Of a DNA stretch of 64,000 bases, positions 56,686 to 64,000 are shown in pieces. Source of the DNA: Conus ventricosus (Eukaryota > Mollusca > Gastropoda > Neogastropoda > Conidae); contig CM031622.1 in assembly GCA_018398815.1 (NCBI GenBank), positions 22,813,004 to 22,877,003 on the forward strand. The letters run 5' to 3'. Below the pieces are notes generated by a model, which saw only the letters and a program-made list of their open reading frames with translations, had not been told where the DNA came from and ran no database searches. Position 1 is the stretch's first letter, and the number at the start of each line of letters is the position of its first letter. The position numbers and the translations under genes were made by a program.

Positions 56686-56777
56686 CTTGGCTTCGTGCAC
56701 CAAGCCGTCCACGTCCTTCTCCATCTCATGGGTCCTGGCAATCATGCGTGGGAGAACTCCTGCAGCTTGTGCAGCAG
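56686..56777 (-). CDS. WASHC2: WASHC2 head exon (RTHEMEKDVDGL region)
   Basis: The acceptor CTTTCAG|CTGCTG and donor GCCAAG|GTCAGG bound 92 bases. The first part reads LLHKLQEFSH and, after a one-base shift, MIARTHEMEKDVDGLVHEAK. Vertebrate FAM21 reads [30 protein letters not shown] at residues of about 45-75, so the two parts align without gap if one base is missing between them (GC to GCC, giving Ala). The corrected exon is 31 codons in phase 0. It is the most N-terminal exon found and should be followed by 54603-54677. Confidence 0.92.
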
Positions 56778-56779
56778 CT

Positions 56780-57920
56780 GAAAGCAACACACAACGTCCA
56801 CCAGGTCAGCGTCCTCCACATGAACTAGGTACAGCGAGAAAGCAACACACAACATCCACCAGGTCAGTGTCCTCCACATGAACTAGGTACAGCACAGAAA
56901 GCAACACACAGTCCACCAGGTCAGTATCATCAACATGAACTAGGTACAGCACAGAAAGCAACACACAAGGTCCACCAGGTCAGTGTCCTCCACATGAACT
57001 AGGTACAGCAGAGAAAGCAACACACAGTCCACCAGGTCAGTTCACACATGAACTAGGTACAGCACAGAAAGCAACACACAAGGTCCACCAGGTCAGTGTC
57101 CTCCACATGAACTAGGTACAGCACAGAAAGCAACACACAACGTCCACCAGGTCAGTATCATCAACATGAACTAGGTACAGTAGAGAAAGCAAACACAATG
57201 TCCACCAGGTCAGTATCCTCCACATGAACTAGGTACAGTAGAGAAAGCAACATACAATGTCCACCAGGTCAGTATCCATCAACATGAACTAGGTTTACAG
57301 CACAGAAAGCAACCCACAACGTCCACCACGTCAGTGTCCTCCACATGAACTAGGTACAGCACAGAAAGCAACCCACAACGTCCACCACGTCAGTGTCCTC
57401 CACATGAACTAGGTACAGCACAGAAAGCAACCCACATAACGTCACCACCACTCCAGTGTCCTCCACATGAACAGGTACAGCACAGAAAGCAACACACAAC
57501 GTCCACCAGGTCAGTGTCCTCCACATGAACTAGGTACAGCAGAGAAAGCAACACACAGTCCACCAGGTCAGCCATCCTCCACATGAACTAGGTACAGCAG
57601 AAAAAGCAACACGTAACGTCCACCAGGTCATTGTCCTCCACATGTACGGGTACAGCACAGAAAGCAACACACAACGTTCACCAGGTCAATATCATCCATA
57701 GTACAGGGTATAGCACAGAAAGCAACACACAGTCCACCAGGTCAATATCATCCATATGTACGGGGTACAGCAGAGAAAACAACACACAGTCCACCAGGTC
57801 AGCATCCACCACATGAACCAGTACAGCAAGAAAGCAATACAGTCCACTAGGTCATGTTCTCCACGTGTATCAGGTACAGCAGAGAAAGCAACACGCACAA
57901 CATCCACCGGTCAGCTCCTG
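56780..57920. repeat. 59-bp minisatellite, about 19 units
   Basis: The unit is GAAAGCAACACACAACGTCC followed by ACCAGGTCAGTGTCCTCCAC and ATGAACTAGGTACAGCACA. Its first bases copy the intron side of the neighbouring exon's acceptor (GCTGAAAGCAACACACAACG). At the far end (about 57915-57950), CTCCTGCAGCTTGTGCAGCA repeats the exon sequence itself. Confidence 0.93.
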
Positions 57921-58204
57921 CAGCTTGTGCAGCAGTTGAACACAACACACAACCTTTTGTCCTCTCCTACATGCACGCACGAACTTCACTAAGATACATG
58001 TGAACATGCACGCAAGCATGCCCACACACACATAAACATCAACACACGTGTGAGCGCATGCACACACACATATTCAAACATACACACCAAAATACACACA
58101 CATATCTGACAGCACAAGACAGGCCCTAACCGAGAACCTGCAAATAACTTACACAACAAAGGAAGATCTGAATGCAAGATCAAAAGGGAAGAATAAACAA
58201 AACA

Positions 58205-58566
58205 ACAAGTTCACCCAAACTATCTAAAAGGATGATGTCATCCCAACCATCTGAAACCCCCCCCCCCCCAACTACCTGAAAGAATATTTCGCCCAACTAT
58301 CTGAAAGAAGAACTACACCACAACTACCTGAAAGGAGGTTTCACCCAACCGTCTGAAAGAAGACCTTCACTCCAACTACCCAAAAGAAGATTTCAGCCAA
58401 CTGTCTGAAGGAAAAACTTTGCCACAACTACCCAAACGAAGATTTCACTCAACTGTCTGGAAGAAGAACTTCACCATAACTATCTCAAAAAATGGACATC
58501 GCCCCTACCATCTAAATGGAGGACATCACCCAAATCACCTAATGGTGGATTTGACCCCCATCATTT
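58205..58566. repeat. Minisatellite of about 39 bp running into the gap
   Basis: Units contain CAACTATCTGAAAGAAGAAC or CAACTACCCAAAAGAAGAT with TTCACC variants. The array is cut by the run of N, so the sequence break probably happened inside it. Confidence 0.8.
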
Positions 58567-59566
58567 NNNNNNNNNNNNNNNNNNNNNNNNNNNNNNNNNN
58601 NNNNNNNNNNNNNNNNNNNNNNNNNNNNNNNNNNNNNNNNNNNNNNNNNNNNNNNNNNNNNNNNNNNNNNNNNNNNNNNNNNNNNNNNNNNNNNNNNNNN
58701 NNNNNNNNNNNNNNNNNNNNNNNNNNNNNNNNNNNNNNNNNNNNNNNNNNNNNNNNNNNNNNNNNNNNNNNNNNNNNNNNNNNNNNNNNNNNNNNNNNNN
58801 NNNNNNNNNNNNNNNNNNNNNNNNNNNNNNNNNNNNNNNNNNNNNNNNNNNNNNNNNNNNNNNNNNNNNNNNNNNNNNNNNNNNNNNNNNNNNNNNNNNN
58901 NNNNNNNNNNNNNNNNNNNNNNNNNNNNNNNNNNNNNNNNNNNNNNNNNNNNNNNNNNNNNNNNNNNNNNNNNNNNNNNNNNNNNNNNNNNNNNNNNNNN
59001 NNNNNNNNNNNNNNNNNNNNNNNNNNNNNNNNNNNNNNNNNNNNNNNNNNNNNNNNNNNNNNNNNNNNNNNNNNNNNNNNNNNNNNNNNNNNNNNNNNNN
59101 NNNNNNNNNNNNNNNNNNNNNNNNNNNNNNNNNNNNNNNNNNNNNNNNNNNNNNNNNNNNNNNNNNNNNNNNNNNNNNNNNNNNNNNNNNNNNNNNNNNN
59201 NNNNNNNNNNNNNNNNNNNNNNNNNNNNNNNNNNNNNNNNNNNNNNNNNNNNNNNNNNNNNNNNNNNNNNNNNNNNNNNNNNNNNNNNNNNNNNNNNNNN
59301 NNNNNNNNNNNNNNNNNNNNNNNNNNNNNNNNNNNNNNNNNNNNNNNNNNNNNNNNNNNNNNNNNNNNNNNNNNNNNNNNNNNNNNNNNNNNNNNNNNNN
59401 NNNNNNNNNNNNNNNNNNNNNNNNNNNNNNNNNNNNNNNNNNNNNNNNNNNNNNNNNNNNNNNNNNNNNNNNNNNNNNNNNNNNNNNNNNNNNNNNNNNN
59501 NNNNNNNNNNNNNNNNNNNNNNNNNNNNNNNNNNNNNNNNNNNNNNNNNNNNNNNNNNNNNNNNNN
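58567..59566. other. Assembly gap, exactly 1000 N
   Basis: The round length indicates a placeholder of unknown true size. All frames drawn across it are meaningless. Confidence 0.99.
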
Positions 59567-59836
59567 AAGCACAGCACTGCAAGCTCCACATCAACACAAC
59601 ACAGACATACGCATTTCAAACAACATCCACACACAATATTTTTACACTAAAAATTGGTGCAATTTGGACATTCATATTTTCTGAAGTAATTTTCCCAACA
59701 CTGCAATCTTGCTGCAACGCACCACAGAACAGTTTCAAAACAGAGTGACTGAGGGCGGAAGATGGAGCAAAATTTAGAAAGAGCGGGGGTTAGTTACCGC
59801 CAAGGACACAGACAAACATAGCACATGACGAGACGC

Positions 59837-59867
59837 AATGCATTTCAACCTCTTGGGTCTTCTTCAG
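59837..59867 (-). ncRNA. Hammerhead-ribozyme-like core, subfamily B, minus copy
   Basis: CTGAAGA, extra A, hairpin GACC...GGTT, GAAA, TGCA, then TT. The AUGCAU palindrome replaces ACGCGU and the cleavage triplet would be AUU. The bases before and after (CGC and GCG) can form three G-C pairs of stem I. Confidence 0.33.
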
Positions 59868-59928
59868 GCGAAAACAAATAACGTTTAGGACAGTGAAGAT
59901 GACTGCCCTAGATGTTATTTGTTTTCGC

Positions 59929-59959
59929 CTGAAGAAGACCCAAGAGGTTGAAATGCATT
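59929..59959 (+). ncRNA. Hammerhead-ribozyme-like core, subfamily B, plus copy
   Basis: The same motif as the minus copy at 59837-59867, in the opposite arm: TTCGC before CTGAAGA, and GCG after the AUU triplet. Confidence 0.33.
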
Positions 59960-60286
59960 GCGTCCATCATGTGCTATGTTTGTCTGTGTCCTTGGCACCA
60001 CTAAAAGTCAATTTGACTCTTTGGTACGTCTTACTGACAAGTTACTTTGTTGCTTAAAAAAAAGTAACTTGTGCATTCCATGCAAGCTAGTTCCTTCTTT
60101 TTCTGCTTCTGATCATTTTCATTTCTCCCAAAATTTGCATACAGAGAAGAAAGGAGGTTAAAGGAAAATGAAACACTGAAGTCTGATGCAAATTAGAATT
60201 AAACCAAGCAAGCAAACTGAATGAAATGAACATGCAAAAATAAGTCTATATACACTAGAAAAACAGCAGCGTTCCAGTCATCTTAC

Positions 60287-60365
60287 CTCGTTTCTGATTC
60301 TTCTTCATCCTTCTTTTCATCTTCACTTTCACTGATACTGCCATGGTCAGACTCTTCTTCTTCAT
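60287..60365 (-). CDS. WASHC2: WASHC2 exon, SDHGSISESE acidic segment
   Basis: The acceptor CTGCAG|ATGAAG and donor ACGAG|GTAAGA bound 79 bases. With two incoming phase bases the frame reads EEEESDHGSISESEDEKKDE, then EESET, matching the [22 protein letters not shown] segment of vertebrate FAM21. The alternative frame starting at the ATG is Lys-rich and less likely. This exon encodes residues C-terminal to the head exons at 54.6 and 56.7 kb, yet lies upstream of them on the minus strand. Its degraded twin at 37.8 kb is in the expected place, so this copy is probably misplaced by scaffolding. Confidence 0.82.
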
Positions 60366-60889
60366 CTGCAGGGAAAAGAATTCCATGAAGGCATTGCTTT
60401 GTCACACAGCAAAGCACAAAACAAAGAAAGCAAAGAGAGGAAGGCATTTTTTACAGCACCTCATCTCTAAAATGTCTGTCCCCAAACTGAACACTGATGC
60501 TAGATCTCGTCACTCTTGGACTTCAGGGCATTAGTTTTTTTGTTTCTTTTTTTCCCATCAAAATATGACCAAGTTGTTGACAGCCCACAGTGGCCGATGC
60601 ACGGCAAGATCAGCTTTGACACACCACAGTGTTGTAGGTTCAATCCTACACAATTAATGTGTTACCAAGTTCTCTACCATTGTCGACACAGTTCAAACAA
60701 GGATCGTCCAGCATGCGTGTCTGAGTCGAGTTATGCAGACCGTTTACCCCAAACCATGTATCTGTATATCTCAGGCAAAAACCTGTAATTTGAAAAAAAA
60801 AAAAAAAAAAAAGGTAATCTTCATAATCGCAATACTTTCGCAACTTTTGAAGATTTGGAAGAGACGGCCATTGGTACGTAAGACCGCTT

Positions 60890-60940
60890 CATCGCCATCT
60901 TTGACAAGGTAAAAGACGCAAGGCATGCTGGGAAATGTCT
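60890..60940 (-). promoter_or_regulatory. ZNF143-like and YY1-like motif pair
   Basis: On the minus strand, CATTTCCCAGCATGCCTTGC resembles the animal ZNF143/SBS promoter motif, and about 20 bases later AAAGATGGCGATG resembles a YY1 site overlapping a possible start codon. Such pairs mark housekeeping promoters in animals. There is no recognisable gene behind it, so this is only a motif match. Confidence 0.25.
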
Positions 60941-61031
60941 TCTTACCGCTCTTGACCAAAACAGTAGCAGACGAAACTTTGCGTTTAACAATTTTCTGTC
61001 TTTGACTTTTTTCCCGTAATTTCTTTTAGGA

Positions 61032-61034
<3 letters not shown>

Positions 61035-61065
<31 letters not shown>
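61035..61065. repeat. Poly-G tract
   Basis: A G run of about 31 bases. Its degraded counterpart near 38.61-38.65 kb is broken by T and A. Confidence 0.85.
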
Positions 61066-61066
<1 letters not shown>

Positions 61067-61134
61067 ACCGTAATTGCCGGTAATTTGCTTTTTTTGTTTG
61101 CCCCCATGAAAATTATGGGAGAAAATAAAGGGGT

Positions 61135-62315
61135 AAACAGGGTGGTGAGTTACGGATGACTCATGGGTGCAGTGGGTACATCTGTGACGCTACCACCAGG
61201 CTCACAGAATAAACTTCATGGTCCATAGATTGGAAATTATCATGAGCATACACAGGCTGACACGACATAACTCATGGTTCATCACTTGGTACATCCTAAT
61301 GAGCATACCACCAAGGCCTGACACAGACATAACTTCATGCTACATAGCTTGGTACATCCTAGCTGACGCATACCACAGGCCTGACACAGACTAAACTTCA
61401 TGGCTCACATCAGCTTGGTACATCTAGCATGAGCATACCAACAGGCCTGACACGACATAAACTTCATGGCTCACATCAGCTTGGTACATCCCAGCAAGAC
61501 ATACCAACAGCTGACACAATAAACTTCATGGCTACATCAGCTTGTACATCCCAGCATGACCGATACCAACAGGCTGACCAGACATAACTCATGGCTCACA
61601 TCAGCTTGGTACATCGCATGACGCATACCACAGGCCTGACACAGACATAAACTTCATGGCTCACATCAGCTTGGTACATCCCAGCATGACGCATACCAAC
61701 AGGCCGACACAGACATAAACTTCATGGCTCACATCAGCTTGGTACATCCCAGCATGACGCATCACCCAATCATGGCCCTGACACAGACATAAACTTCATG
61801 GCTACATCAGCTTGGTACATCCTAGCATGACGCATACCACCAGGCTGACACAGACATAAACTTCATGGCTACATCAGCTTAGGTACATCCTAGCATGACG
61901 CATACCAACAGGCCTGACACAGACATAAACTTCTTGGCTCACATCAGGCTGAGATAAAGGCTCATAGCTACTCATGATCGCATACCACAGGCCTGACGAA
62001 CACAGCTAATAGCTAACTTTATGGCTCACATCGCTTGGTAAAATCCCATGCAGACGCATACAACAGGCCTACAAGACATCAATATGCTACACAGCTGACA
62101 CAACTTAGGCTCACATCAGCTTGGTACATCCCAGCATGACGCATACCAACAGGCCTGACACAGACATAAACTTCATGGCTCACATCAGCTTGGTACATCC
62201 AGCATGACGCATACCAACAGGCCTGACACAGACATAAACTTCATGGCTCACATCAGCTTGGTACATCCTAGCATGACGCATACCATCAGGCCTGACACAG
62301 ACATAAACTTCATGG
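61135..62315. repeat. 69-bp minisatellite, about 17 units
   Basis: The unit is GCATACCAACAGGCCTGACA followed by CAGACATAAACTTCATGGCT and CACATCAGCTTGGTACATCCCAGCATGAC. Many units in the middle carry single-base deletions, more than in other clean arrays, suggesting weak consensus here. Confidence 0.92.
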
Positions 62316-62479
62316 GTCAGTAAACACAATGCCTTCAGTGTGGACTGACGTTAGGTACACATTACTGTGGCACACACTTTCCAATACTGTGGACGATTAA
62401 AAAAGAAAAAAAATCACACTTGCAGTCACAGTGCCAAAGTCCATCTGCTATTTATTCCACAATGAAATCACATGGCCAG

Positions 62480-63560
62480 TCACACTGTGTTCATTCCATG
62501 CACACTGTCAGTCACAATGTCACTGTCCAAGTCTGGTCATTCCTGACACAGTTTACACTGCACGTTGTGACGCAAAGTCCATGTCTGTTCATTCGGCACA
62601 TTACTCACATTGCCTTCGACACTGCCACAGTCCATGTCTGTTCATTTCGGCACATTACTGACATTGCAGTCACAATGCCACAGTCCATGTCTGTTCATTT
62701 CGGCACATTACTCACATTGCCTGTCACAATGCCACAGTCCATGTCTGTTCATTCGGCACATTACTCACACTGCCAGTCACAATGCCACAATCCATGTCTG
62801 TTCATTCAGCACATAACTCACACTGCCAGTCACAGTGCCACAGTCCATGTCTGTTCATTCGGCACATTACTCACACTGCCAGTCACAATGCCACAGTCCA
62901 TGTCTGTTCATTCCGCACATTACTCACACTGCCGTCACAATGCCACAGTCCATGTCTGTTCATTCGGCACATAACTCACACTGCCAGTCACAGTGCCAAG
63001 TCCATGTCTGTTTATTCGGCACATTATTCACATTGCCAGTCACAATGCCACAGTCCATGTCTGTTCATTTCGGCACATTATTCACACTGCCAGTCACAAT
63101 GCCACAGTCCATGTCTGTTCATGTGGCACATTACTGACACTGCCAGTCACAGTGCCACTGTCCATGTCTGTTCATTCGGCACATTATTCACATTGCCAGT
63201 CACAATGCCACAGTCCATGTCTGTTCATGTGGCACATTACTGACACTGCCAGTCACAGTGCCACTGTCCATGTCTGTTCATTCGGCACATTATTCACATT
63301 GCCAGTCACAATGCCACAGTCCATGTCTGTTCATTCCGCACATTACTCACATTGCCAGTCACACTGCCACAGTCCATGTCTGTTCATTCGGCACATTACT
63401 CACATTGCCAGTCACAATGCCACAGTCCATGCCTGTTCATTCGGCACATTACCCACATTGTAAGTCACTAGGTCACAAAGTCCATGTCTTTTTCTTCCCA
63501 CACACAATTCACTCCCACACACAATCCACATTGTCAATCACTATGCCAGTCTGTCTCTTT
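62480..63560. repeat. 53-bp minisatellite, about 19 units
   Basis: The unit is GCCACAGTCCATGTCTGTTC followed by ATTCGGCACATTACTCACATTGCCAGTCACAAT. Degraded units of the same array lie at 39.02-39.80 kb. Confidence 0.94.
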
Positions 63561-63994
63561 TCATTCCCACAAATATTTTGTAATCAAAGTGACAGCAACA
63601 GCAAAAAAACAACAATCCATAAAAAGTCTTCCGAGTTGGAATACATGATCAATTTTTTTTCTTCTGAAACAAGAAGTAAACAAGGTAAGGCCTAGTCTGA
63701 AAAAAAAAAAAAGACAAAAAAAGAAGAAAAGATGGACACAGCTAGAGTCGGAACCTGGGACCTGGTTTTATATGTATGTGAAGAAGTCTGTGCAGCCAAG
63801 AACACCGAGTGCCTTATTTATGGATGACACAGATCTGGTTTACAGACACCATGAGGCACTCACTTCAATCTGAAGCACCCCTGTAGTCTTCAAATTATGG
63901 TCTATATACAAACAATGAAGTCATCACTTTTTTCCTACTTTTGCTGACCGTGTCTCTCCACAGCAAGTGTCATTCCACACACACAATTTCCCAC

Positions 63995-64000
63995 CTGAAG
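63995..64000 (-). CDS. WASHC2: Edge of a WASHC2 exon, cut by window end
   Basis: The last six bases before the window end read CTTCAG|GTGGGA on the minus strand and match the donor of the degraded exon at 40307-40380. If that exon is real, its clean body lies just beyond position 64000. Confidence 0.3.

Larger units (their letters stand above)
59700..60060. mobile_element. Inverted-repeat element, hammerhead-like, subfamily B
   Basis: Two arms meet near 59898: GCAATGCATTTCAACCTCTTG...CGAAAACAAATAACGTTTAG and its inverted partner. Outer parts diverge (CCGCCAAGGACACAGACAAA against TTTGTCTGTGTCCTTGGCAC). Each arm has a 31-base motif with the palindrome ATGCAT in place of the ACGCGT seen at 25.7-25.9 kb. 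A degraded copy lies at 37.20-37.60 kb. Confidence 0.7.

Noticed and set aside
58419..59684. Open frames across the N run
   Set aside because: Unknown bases were treated as open codons; only a few real residues flank the gap.

Overview
The window looks like nuclear DNA from an animal, most likely a marine gastropod mollusc. The evidence for this is short exons with GT-AG borders, long introns full of (CA)n and minisatellites, and tRNA-derived SINEs ending in a tail of the GCGCTNTATAA type. There is no prokaryotic gene organisation, and nearly all long reading frames here are products of tandem repeats. The clade is inferred; the eukaryotic nature is plain from the sequence.

The one gene that can be identified is on the minus strand: WASHC2 (FAM21), the large tail subunit of the endosomal WASH complex. 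Fourteen exons can be placed from splice sites, reading phase and similarity to the remembered vertebrate protein, with a weak fifteenth. N-terminal head exons lie at 56.7 and 54.6 kb. An acidic exon lies at 60.3 kb, with a degraded copy at 37.8 kb. Further exons lie at 30.3, 25.6, 24.2, 21.1, 19.4, 15.0, 12.1, 10.9, 8.8 and 3.8 kb. The tail exons carry the L-F-acidic motifs that bind retromer (VPS35). The 3' end of the gene lies beyond position 1 and the first exon is not seen. Five exons need single-base corrections, mostly in homopolymers, to read through, which points to consensus indel errors rather than a dead gene.

Region by region: 1-35 kb is good-quality sequence with exons, SINEs, TIR elements and large tandem arrays (30-bp units at 16.2-18.7 kb, 40-bp units at 26.9-28.9 kb, 68-bp units at 33.8-35.0 kb). 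From about 35.0 to 51.9 kb the sequence is degraded, with neighbouring bases turned into homopolymers; apparent ORFs there are meaningless. Good sequence resumes from 51.9 to 58.57 kb, followed by a gap of exactly 1000 N. From 59.57 kb to the end the sequence is a clean, colinear version of the degraded 37.07-40.31 kb stretch. The segment right of the gap therefore most likely belongs inside the degraded block, and putting it there restores the WASHC2 exon order.

The most interesting non-gene signals are: paired inverted elements carrying a hammerhead-ribozyme-like core (CTGAAGA, a GACC/GGTC hairpin, GAAA, then a palindrome that changes from ACGCGT to ATGCAT between subfamilies); two piggyBac-like ends at TTAA sites; three further TIR families; an exact higher-order duplication inside the 30-bp array; and a minisatellite apparently derived from a WASHC2 splice acceptor.
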